Under the pieces are notes generated by a model, which had not been told where the DNA came from, made no database searches, and worked only from the letters and a program-made list of their open reading frames with translations. This document shows, one piece after another, positions 1-9,554 of a DNA stretch of 35,422 nucleotides. Every line of letters starts with the position of its first letter. Position 1 is the first letter of the stretch. Made by a program: the position numbers and the translations under genes. This stretch comes from Stenotrophomonas bentonitica (GTDB taxonomy: Bacteria; Pseudomonadota; Gammaproteobacteria; Xanthomonadales; Xanthomonadaceae): positions 1-35,422 of the forward strand of contig NZ_PKQP01000018.1 in the NCBI RefSeq assembly GCF_002887735.1. The letters are read 5' to 3'.

Positions 1-14
1 TGAAATTCAGTCGC

Positions 15-2651
15 TTAGGCAGCTTTTGGCCCTGTACGTAATGATTCCCTGCCGACCATCGACCAAAGCCCTGGACCCAATCGCTCTAAGCAACCTAGCT
101 CTGCTGCGGCCATCTCACCAAGAGAGATGACCTTCTCTTTGATCATCTCGTCACTGAAGGCTACTTGCCCCCCCCTACTCTCGATGTGATCCCAAGTATT
201 GGACAGCACATAGGCCTCGATCTCAGAATAGAGGTCGGATGGTGCCGCAACGCGCGAAAGTGACTCCAGCCGAGCCAGTAGATCAGGATGAGCTGAGTCG
301 CCATCGAAGCCAAGCGTCTTCTTTACCGAGACCCACATCTGCGGCCATTCCCCTTTCGAAGCATGACTTCTGACTATCTCCTCGAGATCATCAAAACAGC
401 CCGCAAACGTCCATAGTTCCCGGAAATGACCTGCCAGAAGTGAGCGCGCCCAGTCGCGAAGAGTCAAGTCATCACATGTCAGCACCGGTCGCAGCAAGTT
501 CAAGAAGCCGATATACCACTCGAGCTCTTCGGCACGCGTTCGCGGCTGCCAGCCAGCATCACGTCTACGTGCACCGAAGTCGAACGCAGAGAAAGACGTC
601 CAGTGCGTCGCTTCGAACGCAGCATGGAACAGCTCGGCTGCGATCTCGCGATGCCTCTCGGTGCCCGACTCGAGTAGCTTGCTGACAAACGCACACCGCC
701 GTTCTGGTCGCGCCAGCGTACCTGACAGGTGCAACGAGAACAGATGCCGCATCTGTCCAACTATGCTGTCCCTGTTCTCACCTGACTTCTCGCCCTCGGA
801 GAACTTCAGCATGACCGTCGCAGCACGATCAAACTTATCGTCGTCGTAAGCTAGCTGGTGCAGCAGGCGCACGAACAACCTGAAGTTTCGGTTCTCGCGC
901 GAGGCAAAGCCTGGCTTGGTTGCGGCGTTCTCGATCAGCTGCAGCACGGTCTCCGGGAATACCGGCGCTATGTATAGCAATGCAGACAGCGTGCCTTCGT
1001 TACACGATCCAATATCATGCAGCGGTCCGCCGGGGCTCACCCAACTATTTGCCATCCGAACCGCAGGCTCGAAATCGTGCAGGTATCCCAGTCGATGCGC
1101 ACATGAGACGAAAAGTCGGAGGTTCTCTGGCTTTAGCAGCTCGGCATTGATTGCATCGACAGGGATGTTCTCCAGCGCACGCTTCGCCAAACGATTGGCA
1201 AGTGCATGAGGAAGAACTGCTCTCCACTCACCACGACTCTGCGCGAGCTGACGACGCATCAACTCAGCCTGAGCCCGATGCAGACCACGACGATCGAGGC
1301 CAACGATGGCACTTAGGACGCCAAGCTCATCATTGAACTCGGACGAGGAGACATTGAAGGAATAGACGAGCGATAGCGCTTCAGCGCATTCCAGAAGTTC
1401 ATTGGACGCTCCTTTTCGTTGACTGAACAACCTATGGAAAAGGTCCTCGTCGGAGAAGTTTGTCAACGTCTCATCTGCATCTACCCGGCTGGCCAGCGCG
1501 ATCGCGATGCGCGAATTGCCGCCGGAAAATTCGGCGATTTTGCCCGCGTTCAACTTCCCGATGTCTGGGTGCCGCCGCTGGATCAGCATCGAGACCGTCT
1601 CCTCGCTGCACGGCTCGAGGTGGATCACTTCGGTTTCCTCAGGACGATCGTCCGAGATGTCGTACTCGATTGTCAGAAGGCTGAGCATCGCGCTACTTGC
1701 GGAGACCTGCTTCTGCAACTGCCGATGCACGTCTGGCGGGCAGTTGTCCAGCACCAATTGAACCGCATGATCGTTAGCAACGATGTATGAAACTAGCTCG
1801 GATGCCGTCGGTGTCAAGTTCTCACCCAGGTCGGCGTAGATTGCGCTAGCTGGTGACAAGGCCTCCTCACCAACGTTCGCCTCAAACAGGGCCTGCGCGA
1901 ATCGCGTCTTCCCCACTCCGGAGAGGCCGGTGATGCGCACCGCACTACCGCGGCGGCGCAACCGTTCTCGAGCTAGATGTATACCCTCAGAAACAGGCAT
2001 AGGAGTCTTTGCGCTCGAGTTCGCGTCAATCACGCAGGGGTGGTCATCAACAAGGAATGCGTCGTTCTGGGCTGGGGGAGTAGCTGCCCACCTCCCGAAA
2101 GGCCTCCAGCCGGACAAGGGGCGGCCGAGGCGCGCACGAACCCACAGCGCAACGCTTGGATGCCGCCGTAGCCAAGTCGCCAATCGATCTCGACCATAAA
2201 AGTCAACGCGCAGAGACGCTTTTCCAGGAAGGGTCTCCGCGACCGCCTCCATCGCCCGCACTCGACTCGCCAACATGCTGTCTGAACAATCGTCCTTGCC
2301 ACTAACGATAATGTAGGCACCATTTCGATCGGCAAGATCTGCAAGTACGAGCTTTGGGGTGCCACCCTCCAACATCTCGTCCCTGCATGCCGCCGCACCC
2401 ATAGCATGCTTCTTGACCTGGAAACCGCAGATCCCACGAGGAACAAAGCCGTCGTTGGACGGCAAGTCCATAGCCTCAATACGGACATCCAAACCGCCAT
2501 CAGGTGCCGCCTGCGCACCTCCCCACATAACGCTCTTCGGCCGACGCCCCTGCTGGATTACCTCCGCTTCGCAAAGACGGGCAACCAATTCACGCAGATC
2601 GCCAGCACTGAGCGCTGTGATATCTACAGCATCAAGTTCAAAAAATCTCAT
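15..2651 (-). CDS. Nuclease-STAND-type NTPase, candidate defence protein
   Basis: This 878-residue protein has three visible parts. Residues about 10-190 resemble a PD-(D/E)XK nuclease: a DGGLDVR stretch (D51, D55) followed by GFQVKK (Q78, K80) is the D...QxK active-site pattern of Mrr/restriction-type folds. Residues about 220-400 form a P-loop NTPase with Walker A GLSGVGKT (242-249) and a Walker B-like LVLDN (299-303), as in STAND/NACHT-type ATPases. The remainder is helical with no motif I can name, and could be a sensor or scaffold. The ATG at 2651 is preceded by an AAGGGA-type ribosome site. The gene is co-directional with jetD and only about 90 bp downstream of it, so it may be read from the Wadjet promoter. 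A role in abortive or nucleolytic defence is inferred from domain layout and context; the exact family is not recognised. Confidence 0.75.
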   Translation of the reverse strand: MRFFELDAVDITALSAGDLRELVARLCEAEVIQQGRRPKSVMWGGAQAAPDGGLDVRIEAMDLPSNDGFVPRGICGFQVKKHAMGAAACRDEMLEGGTPKLVLADLADRNGAYIIVSGKDDCSDSMLASRVRAMEAVAETLPGKASLRVDFYGRDRLATWLRRHPSVALWVRARLGRPLSGWRPFGRWAATPPAQNDAFLVDDHPCVIDANSSAKTPMPVSEGIHLARERLRRRGSAVRITGLSGVGKTRFAQALFEANVGEEALSPASAIYADLGENLTPTASELVSYIVANDHAVQLVLDNCPPDVHRQLQKQVSASSAMLSLLTIEYDISDDRPEETEVIHLEPCSEETVSMLIQRRHPDIGKLNAGKIAEFSGGNSRIAIALASRVDADETLTNFSDEDLFHRLFSQRKGASNELLECAEALSLVYSFNVSSSEFNDELGVLSAIVGLDRRGLHRAQAELMRRQLAQSRGEWRAVLPHALANRLAKRALENIPVDAINAELLKPENLRLFVSCAHRLGYLHDFEPAVRMANSWVSPGGPLHDIGSCNEGTLSALLYIAPVFPETVLQLIENAATKPGFASRENRNFRLFVRLLHQLAYDDDKFDRAATVMLKFSEGEKSGENRDSIVGQMRHLFSLHLSGTLARPERRCAFVSKLLESGTERHREIAAELFHAAFEATHWTSFSAFDFGARRRDAGWQPRTRAEELEWYIGFLNLLRPVLTCDDLTLRDWARSLLAGHFRELWTFAGCFDDLEEIVRSHASKGEWPQMWVSVKKTLGFDGDSAHPDLLARLESLSRVAAPSDLYSEIEAYVLSNTWDHIESRGGQVAFSDEMIKEKVISLGEMAAAELGCLERLGPGLWSMVGRESLRTGPKAA

Positions 2652-2742
2652 GATTCCCTTCCCGCAATGATCGGGGCACGCGCATCAAGGCATTAAAGAC
2701 GGCGCAAAGCAATTTGTCGCCTAGGTCAGACTGCCCAGAATT

Positions 2743-3954
2743 CTAGGAGCCTGGAAACTGTGGAAGGAGAACCTCCTGCTCCAGCGTCCCCGGATGCGTT
2801 TCCACATGAATGGCCAAGTCATTCCACCCGATGGATCGACAAGTTCGAGATATTGCGCTAGACACCGATTCAGCCGTTGGCTTGAGAGCGTAACCGAGAC
2901 CAATGAGCTCCCTGGGATCCATCAACCACGGCTTCAGGGTGAACCCCGCCTCGGCGGCAGATCCTGCGATGACGGCGCCAATTCTCATCCCCCCCTCATC
3001 CAAGTCGCCGAAATGAAACGCCTGAGTTGTCTGGCAAGGAAGTGATTTCAAGATCAGCATGTAGACCTGTCTCCAGGATGGGGACGGCATACCACCGGTA
3101 TAGAGCAGCACGAGGCCGACTTGATCAGATGCAGCTTCAGCAAACTCATGGAATGTCTGTCGATTCTCTATGGTGAGAACACGCCAACTCAACACGGCTG
3201 GATTCGGCACGAATCCAGTGATGTGGGCAGGAGCGAAGCCGAGATATGGATGAACCACTCCCACCACCGTAGTCGACGTAACAACCGTAAGCGGACCTGA
3301 GATCAGTACGGGCAATGGTTCCTTGTGCAGGCCTATGGCCGAGAAGACCTCGCTACTATCAAGTCCAGATGGTGCAATAGAGTTGAACCAAAGCAAATCG
3401 ATCCATTTCACGATGCCCTCCACTCGCTTGCTGTCACCAAACATCATGGCCGAAACCCGGCGCAACAGTTCGTCCCTGACGACACCTCGCCTTGCTGAAA
3501 TGAGTCTGATTGCATCCAGTATTTGCGCTACAGAAGCATCGGTAGCCTCTTGCCCGCGAACCTTATGGCCCAGCGACCAGCGCTCAATGACCTCGGTCAG
3601 TACGGGGAAAAGGCCGGTGTGAGTGTCCAGCATGGAACGGGCCTCTGATACGGAATCACGACGAAGTCGTGCGCCCAAGAAGTTCGCCAGCTTTGCGAGG
3701 TTCAGTACGGCAACGCCCGCAACATCTAGAGGCGGCTGCACCATCACCTTGGCCTTGATTTCGATGGCTCCAGAGCGCTCAGCCAGTTCAAGTTCGGAAC
3801 GAAACGCTCTTGCATCCTCGATGCTGCGCAGGCTGAAGAACTCTGGGCATGATGACTCCGTCAGCCTGAGAGCTATTCGCTCATCCTTGCCACGACTCAC
3901 TGCATTCTGGGAGCGATTGAAAATTGACGTAAGGAAGGCCCGGGCTATAGTCAT
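2743..3954 (-). CDS. jetD: Wadjet protein JetD, Toprim-type nuclease subunit
   Basis: JetD is the DNA-cleaving subunit of Wadjet, the SMC-based system that linearises small circular plasmids. The 403-residue product has the JetD layout: an N-terminal arm region (DUF3322-like) and a C-terminal Toprim domain (DUF2220-like). The Toprim residues are visible as IENRQTF (E263) and FGDLDEGG (D317, D319). The ATG overlaps the jetC stop by four bases (ATGA), which indicates translational coupling. The active-site residues are present and no frameshift is seen, so it should be functional. The assignment rests on the Toprim motif, the length and being the fourth gene of the jetABCD order. Confidence 0.9.
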   Translation of the reverse strand: MTIARAFLTSIFNRSQNAVSRGKDERIALRLTESSCPEFFSLRSIEDARAFRSELELAERSGAIEIKAKVMVQPPLDVAGVAVLNLAKLANFLGARLRRDSVSEARSMLDTHTGLFPVLTEVIERWSLGHKVRGQEATDASVAQILDAIRLISARRGVVRDELLRRVSAMMFGDSKRVEGIVKWIDLLWFNSIAPSGLDSSEVFSAIGLHKEPLPVLISGPLTVVTSTTVVGVVHPYLGFAPAHITGFVPNPAVLSWRVLTIENRQTFHEFAEAASDQVGLVLLYTGGMPSPSWRQVYMLILKSLPCQTTQAFHFGDLDEGGMRIGAVIAGSAAEAGFTLKPWLMDPRELIGLGYALKPTAESVSSAISRTCRSIGWNDLAIHVETHPGTLEQEVLLPQFPGS

Positions 3955-6900
3955 GCAACGACCCCTTCCCCATGGGGCATTCGACTTGCTTCAACACGCT
4001 TGAGCTCCTCCTCGAAAAGCTCGGGATGCTTGCGCCAGTTATCGGAATCCAGAATTACATGACCATCGTCATCAATGCGTACGTGTTTGATGGAGATAAG
4101 ATCGTCGTCACGGTACATCTCGATGTAGGTATCCACCGATTCGTTGATCTTACCCAAGGCATCGTCCGGTGCCGCGACGATGGGCTGAAGGCCCAATGCC
4201 TTCAGGTACTCAAAGACGGCACGGGTATTCACTGAGTCAATCTTGTCACCCAACTCATCGAAAATTATCAGCGACATGCCGCCTTGATCACCGCGCAACT
4301 TTCCCAATGCGCGCGCCATCGACGCTGCAGCAACGATGAAAAGAGGCGCGCGGTGCTCGCCCCCGGAACCCTTGTCCATGCGCTTTGAGAAGTCGGTCAC
4401 CGTCACACCATTGCTGCGAACGTCAATCTCGAAGTTGAAGAAATTGCGATAGTCCTCCAGAAGCCTGTTGGCCTCTGCATCCTTTCCCTCAAGCATCGCC
4501 CTGAACTCAGGAGGAGCATCCACCTGTCCAGAGAAGATATCCCCCTCCGGTCCCGCACCAGCCACCTTCAGTATGAATTTGTACAGCGACTCATGATCTT
4601 TATTGAGATTGGTGACGAAGTGATACTTCTCGTTGTTCGAGAATGGCGGCAAGCGCTCCATCGTACTGTTCAGCTCATTGAGCGTGCTGCGCATGCTGGC
4701 GAAGTGGTCGCTCAGGCGGGCGGCGATCTGCACCTTGAACGTTTGCTCTGCCGCTTCTGCAGCTTCCGCGGAAAGCACTTGGTAGTGATGGAGCTCGGAT
4801 TCCTCTAGCCGTTGCTTCTCCTGAGCCATCGTCTCGCACATGGCACCCAAGTCGCCCACCGCGATATCCATCTGCGGATCGAATTGGTTTGCGTATGTAG
4901 ACATGTCACTTGCCAAGGCCTGCACCTGGGAAGACAGCTGATTGCCACTTCTAACCGTAGCGTCACTAATCTTCGCCACAATCGTATGCAGCGATAGGCC
5001 GGAACCATCAAACTCATCGCGTTTTGTTTCGAACCACTCATCACCCACGTATTCATTGCGGCGACTGAGAGCCGCCTTTGAGCAGATTCCGTTGGTTCTA
5101 TCCGCAAGCTCGTCTAGCCGTCTCTGTGCTTGCCGGAAAGCCTCACCATGAGTTCCGACGTCTCTGCTGCTTTCTTCCAGCTTCGACTGTGCTGCCAGGG
5201 CAGCTCGCCTTGCCTCTGTGATGAGCAGCTGACGAGCAAGGAGATCAGGTGCGCTTGCGATCTCTTGCATCGCCGCCTTTGCATCAAGCGCGGATTGCTC
5301 CTGAATGTGCGAGTTCAGCCATCTTTCAATGTCCTGGATACGTCCTTCAAGTCCCACCAACTTCTCAAGGGCTTCAACCAACTGGCGCGACCGGTTCGCC
5401 TCCTGCTCGCATTCGGCTGCGTTCTGCCCCAAAGTGCTGCGCTGCTGCCGAAGCACCGCCAGGCGATGGCTCGCATCTTGGCGTCCCAACACCAGTTCCG
5501 TTGCAGACAAGGGGCGTCGACGGCCGAAATCAGCACGTCCAGCCTGCTCGCCAGTACGGGTGAAGCCCTCTGGGCTATCCGTGGTGACGCGCTCCAATCG
5601 CTCCAGCCGGCCGAGTCGAAGACGGATATAGTCCACCGCCACTTGATTGTCACCCGCGATCAGGTGCGCGAGACCCATTGGCGGAACCACACCCATATCC
5701 GCCTTCGACTTCACCGGGTTCACCAACAGTACTGAATCCGGCTTTGTATCCCACGGAATCTTGTTGAAAACGGACAAGGCATCCTCAAACTTGCCGCTAC
5801 GGACAACCAGGGCAGTGCGCGAACGACCAAGGAATCCCTCGATTACGGGTGCCCAGTCGGCATCTGTGACTGTAACCAAATCGCAGACGGGCGTGCACAG
5901 AAGTCCTTTGTCTCCAAGTATGTTCACAACTGCTTGGACGGCCGGCGGGAGTTCCGCTTTGCCTTCCTGGATGCGTTTGATCTGCTCGTTAGCGATCCTA
6001 AGTTCATTTCCAAGCTTGGACAGCCTCTGCTCGTCATGGTCTAGCTGACGCCGTGCCGACTGGATGATCGGAGCAACCCGCATGCTGGACTCGCGCAATG
6101 CTGCCGAGGCCTGCGAAACGTCAAGCACAAGCGCATCGGATACGGATGTACTGGAAACCGCATCAAGAAGCTCAACCCACGGCATCGCCAGATGCTGCCA
6201 GCCTCCGAGATCGGGTTTCACGCGGTTGGCCTTCTCGAAGCCCGCCACCACCTCGCGAATGGCCTGGGCCACGTTGGTTTTGATAGGTCTAAGTGATCTC
6301 TCTCGTTCGCTGGCCAGGTCACGGGCGGCACTGATCGCCGGATCTGCTGCTGATTGAAGCTCTAGTTCGATGTACACGCCGTTGAGTCGATCATGCTCCG
6401 CCTTGGCGCTGTCGACTGCATTCTGCGCTGCCTGATGCCTGTCCCGCGCTTCATGCAGCGTAGTTTGTGCCGCATCAACAGCATCCATGTGTTGTTCACG
6501 CTCATAGTCATCCAACAGCGCCCTATAGGTCGCTGCGTGCATCCGAGTCTGAGTAGCCTTATGACCGGCTGCGATCAAGCTTTTGACGTTCTCAAGCCTG
6601 TCCAGTGTTTCCAGAACCTTGGCTTGAAGCGAGCGCAGATTGTCGAGCTGGGAGCGGAAGTTCTTGAGCTCGATAGGATAGGCATCGACAATGTAATTTC
6701 GAACAAAGCTGCTGGTGTCAGGAACTTTCTGCAGATTAAGCGCATTCTTCATCGCTCGCCGAAAAGCTCTCGGGTCGATGCTGCCCCCTCCTTTGGGGCG
6801 CAAGGCGAACAACATTGCTTCAACCTGCTTCTCCGCCGACGGAGGCACTGCGAGCCTACCATTCACGCGACTGACTGCGTCCTCCATCAGCTTATTGAAC

Positions 6901-7370
6901 GTTCCCCAGGCCAACGGCAAAAGTTCCGCCTCGGCGTTCGCTTCAAGATGATCATCTAACGCGAGCGCAACCCCTTGGACCACATAGCGCCCGTAGACGT
7001 GCAGCTTTGGGTCGCCCACTGACGCGCCCAGGGCCAGGCCAACCGAAACCGGCGGCAATTCGCCCTCAGTGTCGCGAAACACCATGGTCAAATAGGACGT
7101 CGCATTCTCACGAATATGCTCGTCACCGCGATAGTAGCCGAGGCAGTATTCGCGCACTGAACGCCCTCGAGTGCCTGATACCCCCCCTGACTGCGCATTG
7201 AGATCGATTTGATTCTGATCCCCTCCGTACAAGACGATCTGCATCGCATCCAGAATCGCAGATTTTCCAGATCCGTTAGGCGCCACAATGCCTGTTGCAG
7301 GGCTAAAGCTCAGGGTTTCGGCACGGAATAGGAAAAACTGTACCAAGTGAAATTTCTCAAGCAGATACAT
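3951..7370 (-). CDS. jetC: Wadjet protein JetC, SMC/MukB-like ATPase
   Basis: JetC is the SMC motor of Wadjet, which extrudes DNA loops and senses small circular DNA. From the chosen ATG at 7370 the product is about 1139 residues. Walker A APNGSGKS is at about 30-37, followed by long heptad-rich coiled-coil segments flanking a central hinge region. The C-terminal ABC signature GSGGE is at about 1001-1005 and Walker B LIIFDE at about 1034-1039, as in MukB/MksB-type SMCs. An earlier in-frame ATG exists at 7391. The 7370 start is preferred because GGAGG lies six bases upstream of it and the family begins near the MYLLEKF sequence. It overlaps the end of jetB by 14 bases and jetD by four. Confidence 0.92.
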   Translation of the reverse strand: MYLLEKFHLVQFFLFRAETLSFSPATGIVAPNGSGKSAILDAMQIVLYGGDQNQIDLNAQSGGVSGTRGRSVREYCLGYYRGDEHIRENATSYLTMVFRDTEGELPPVSVGLALGASVGDPKLHVYGRYVVQGVALALDDHLEANAEAELLPLAWGTFNKLMEDAVSRVNGRLAVPPSAEKQVEAMLFALRPKGGGSIDPRAFRRAMKNALNLQKVPDTSSFVRNYIVDAYPIELKNFRSQLDNLRSLQAKVLETLDRLENVKSLIAAGHKATQTRMHAATYRALLDDYEREQHMDAVDAAQTTLHEARDRHQAAQNAVDSAKAEHDRLNGVYIELELQSAADPAISAARDLASERERSLRPIKTNVAQAIREVVAGFEKANRVKPDLGGWQHLAMPWVELLDAVSSTSVSDALVLDVSQASAALRESSMRVAPIIQSARRQLDHDEQRLSKLGNELRIANEQIKRIQEGKAELPPAVQAVVNILGDKGLLCTPVCDLVTVTDADWAPVIEGFLGRSRTALVVRSGKFEDALSVFNKIPWDTKPDSVLLVNPVKSKADMGVVPPMGLAHLIAGDNQVAVDYIRLRLGRLERLERVTTDSPEGFTRTGEQAGRADFGRRRPLSATELVLGRQDASHRLAVLRQQRSTLGQNAAECEQEANRSRQLVEALEKLVGLEGRIQDIERWLNSHIQEQSALDAKAAMQEIASAPDLLARQLLITEARRAALAAQSKLEESSRDVGTHGEAFRQAQRRLDELADRTNGICSKAALSRRNEYVGDEWFETKRDEFDGSGLSLHTIVAKISDATVRSGNQLSSQVQALASDMSTYANQFDPQMDIAVGDLGAMCETMAQEKQRLEESELHHYQVLSAEAAEAAEQTFKVQIAARLSDHFASMRSTLNELNSTMERLPPFSNNEKYHFVTNLNKDHESLYKFILKVAGAGPEGDIFSGQVDAPPEFRAMLEGKDAEANRLLEDYRNFFNFEIDVRSNGVTVTDFSKRMDKGSGGEHRAPLFIVAAASMARALGKLRGDQGGMSLIIFDELGDKIDSVNTRAVFEYLKALGLQPIVAAPDDALGKINESVDTYIEMYRDDDLISIKHVRIDDDGHVILDSDNWRKHPELFEEELKRVEASRMPHGEGVVA

Positions 7371-8013
7371 CGCCATCCTCCGTGACTTCATTCATTGCGT
7401 CGAAAGTAGCCGCATCCCCCTCACCTGCCACTTCCTTACGGAAGGATTCCAGATGGCTCAAGTATTCCTTCCGCAGCAGATCTCCGATCGCGGGATGGAT
7501 GCGAACCTTCGCGAGCTGATTCCGTACATCGTCCTTGTCCTCAAAGGCAGCAATCCCCCAGCGCTTGAACTTGGTCATCAAAGAGCGGAAGTCCCCAGGC
7601 GAGGGAAAGTCCCTGCCCGTTTCCTTCTCGTAGTGCTCTTGCAAGTCAGGCAAATCGACGAAAGTTTCGCCATTTGGCTCTTCGCGCCCCTCGAAACGGA
7701 CGCGATGATGAACGCCGGCGAGCACCAACAGCAGCAGGGTTTCGTCCTTGCTGGCTCGCTGTTGGGTCAGTACGTGCACGGGCCGCGCCACGATGTACTG
7801 GTAGTTGGTGTCGTGCAACAGCTCGATGCCAAGGGGACGAACTGCCTGCTCAAAGTCATTGATATTTCGGCTGACAATGCCGTAATCCTTCCGGGTCGCC
7901 CGGTCAGAGGCGGACAAGACCTGATGGGTTACTAGCCGATAGGCCGCCTGCTCGTAGTCCTGCTCTTCGTACATAGTGTCGCGGCTAAGCGCCTTTTCCC
8001 AGTGGCGTGCCAT
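7357..8013 (-). CDS. jetB: Wadjet protein JetB, MukE-like subunit
   Basis: JetB is the KITE/MukE-like winged-helix partner (DUF4194 type) that binds the JetA kleisin in the Wadjet complex. The 218-residue size, acidic character and position between jetA and jetC fit. The EEQDYEQAAYRLVTHQVL segment near the N-terminus and the central KFKRWGIA region are typical of the MukE-like fold. The ATG lies one base after the jetA stop codon (TGA-C-ATG), so translation is probably coupled. A second in-frame ATG 13 codons in (before YEEQ) is an alternative start. No damage is seen. Confidence 0.85.
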   Translation of the reverse strand: MARHWEKALSRDTMYEEQDYEQAAYRLVTHQVLSASDRATRKDYGIVSRNINDFEQAVRPLGIELLHDTNYQYIVARPVHVLTQQRASKDETLLLLVLAGVHHRVRFEGREEPNGETFVDLPDLQEHYEKETGRDFPSPGDFRSLMTKFKRWGIAAFEDKDDVRNQLAKVRIHPAIGDLLRKEYLSHLESFRKEVAGEGDAATFDAMNEVTEDGDVSA

Positions 8014-8014
8014 G

Positions 8015-9436
8015 TCATTTCACCTTGGTGATGTAGAAGTCCGGCATGTCCAAATACGGCCCGGCAATTCGTTCATCACCGGCGCTTTGGAAGCGATATC
8101 CAGGTAGTCGCTTTGAAATTCCTTCATGGTGCTTCTTTCCGAGGCCTGTCATTGCTTCCTGTGCGTAGGTGGACAGCGTCTGCACCATTCGAAATTGCTT
8201 GATACCGGTGATGGGAAGCTGAGACGCCCGGATCTGCCTACCTCCTCCCATGACACCCTGCAAGTACACCCTCACCTCTGTTGGCATGGCGGTACGCGCA
8301 TCACGCGCACGCCTGTGCAGGTTCATCCGCGCCTCCTGCTCGGCTGTCATCTGCCGCGGAGAATCCGCGGTCCTGGGAATGGGCGGACGGGCGATGCGTG
8401 GTTGAAACAGGAGTTCACCGGAAAGCAATGCTCCGGGCCCAACGGGCATGGAGGCGTCGAAGTTCTCCGCAGCATTGACTCCGGCGATAGCCTTTTTGAT
8501 CCGTCTCTCGAGCTGGCCCGGCGCGCGAAGCTGGTACTCGATCATGGCCAGCATGCGACGCTCGATATGGCGCTGATCCTGGCCCAAGCGATCGAAGTAG
8601 TCTTGCAGACGATAGACATTGCTCAATCGCCTGATCGCCTTCTCATAGACAGCCTCAGCCGTGCCTTTATCACCTTTGTAGCGTCGCTCGGCCAACCACA
8701 CGATGATCCGTTCCCGATGATCCCCGTAATGGATTTCCTGAGTTAGGCTCAACACCTGCGCCTTTCGTGCGAGGGGGTGATCGGCGCCAGCCAAGTCCGC
8801 ATAGTCAGCCATGACGTGCTTGGAAATGTAGTCTTCAAACAACCGACGGATAGCCGCCCCGGGGGTCGCGGACTTGAATATCTCGCGCTGCAGGGTACGC
8901 ACGTTCAGACTCATGGCGGCAATCCCGGACAGAAGCGCATGGGCGCTGTCGCCGGCGTTTACGAAGTCGTCACCGTAGACATTGCTTGCAGGATCAAGCA
9001 CCCGACGTAATGTGTCTTCAATGGAACGCATCTTCGCGCCCACCATCGCCGGCGTGTCTTCTGTGAAGACCTGCAAGGTGGCAAGGAAACGGCTTACCAC
9101 AGCAGTCATGGACAGAGTGCGCGTGAGTCCCACCTGCTCTTCTTCGAACCAGCCATTCTCCGTGAGATGGCTCAAGTACATGTTGGCGCGAATGTTGAGC
9201 GGAGTGAGCTGGCCTACCCCCTCTTCTGCCTGCCAAGCGTCATCGTGTTCGAGGTAGTTCTCGATGAACTGCGTCAACTGCCGCCGTTCCCAGCCGGTCG
9301 CCGGGGGAACCTCAGCCTCTGGCCCGAAGAATTCTTCGTACAGACCCAAGAGCAGCCGCCAGTAGTTCTCCCGATTTGCCGAGGCCAATGGGCGAAAGAG
9401 TTGCGATGGCAGTACCTCAAACAGAGAGCTGGACAC
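8015..9436 (-). CDS. jetA: Wadjet protein JetA, kleisin/MukF-like subunit
   Basis: JetA is the kleisin (MukF-like) subunit that bridges the JetC heads and recruits JetB and JetD. The product is 473 residues and starts with a GTG at 9436, preceded by GGAG eight bases upstream. N-terminal winged-helix-like sequence (LFEVLPSQLFRPLASANRE) is followed by long helices and a C-terminal winged helix (about 400-473) as expected for the DUF5716-like family. It is the first gene of the minus-strand operon jetA-jetB-jetC-jetD. Its promoter should lie in the 9437-9554 gap, which also holds the triple operator-like sites, so repression by the divergent WYL regulator is likely. Confidence 0.87.
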   Translation of the reverse strand: MSSSLFEVLPSQLFRPLASANRENYWRLLLGLYEEFFGPEAEVPPATGWERRQLTQFIENYLEHDDAWQAEEGVGQLTPLNIRANMYLSHLTENGWFEEEQVGLTRTLSMTAVVSRFLATLQVFTEDTPAMVGAKMRSIEDTLRRVLDPASNVYGDDFVNAGDSAHALLSGIAAMSLNVRTLQREIFKSATPGAAIRRLFEDYISKHVMADYADLAGADHPLARKAQVLSLTQEIHYGDHRERIIVWLAERRYKGDKGTAEAVYEKAIRRLSNVYRLQDYFDRLGQDQRHIERRMLAMIEYQLRAPGQLERRIKKAIAGVNAAENFDASMPVGPGALLSGELLFQPRIARPPIPRTADSPRQMTAEQEARMNLHRRARDARTAMPTEVRVYLQGVMGGGRQIRASQLPITGIKQFRMVQTLSTYAQEAMTGLGKKHHEGISKRLPGYRFQSAGDERIAGPYLDMPDFYITKVK

Positions 9437-9473
9437 TGTGCAACTCCACAGAAGTTGGGCTATCTACTTCACA

Positions 9474-9524
9474 TTAGCATAAACGCTAACATATCATAAA
9501 CGCTAACTTAGCATCAATGCTAAG
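9474..9524. promoter_or_regulatory. Three tandem 17-bp-spaced operator-like sites
   Basis: Three 16-bp sites begin at 9474, 9491 and 9508. Site 1, TTAGCATAAACGCTAA, has 5-bp inverted arms. Site 2 repeats its right part exactly (CATAAACGCTAAC occurs at 9478-9490 and 9495-9507). Site 3, with flanks at 9507-9524, is a near-perfect palindrome: CTTAGCAT, two bases, ATGCTAAG. The exact 17-bp phase and the position between the divergent jetA (GTG at 9436) and WYL regulator (ATG at 9555) starts suggest the operator of the adjacent BrxR/CapW-like regulator, probably overlapping both promoters. Binding by that protein is an inference. Confidence 0.75.
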
Positions 9525-9554
9525 CTGCGTGTCATCTGACCCCGGCCCAGCCCC

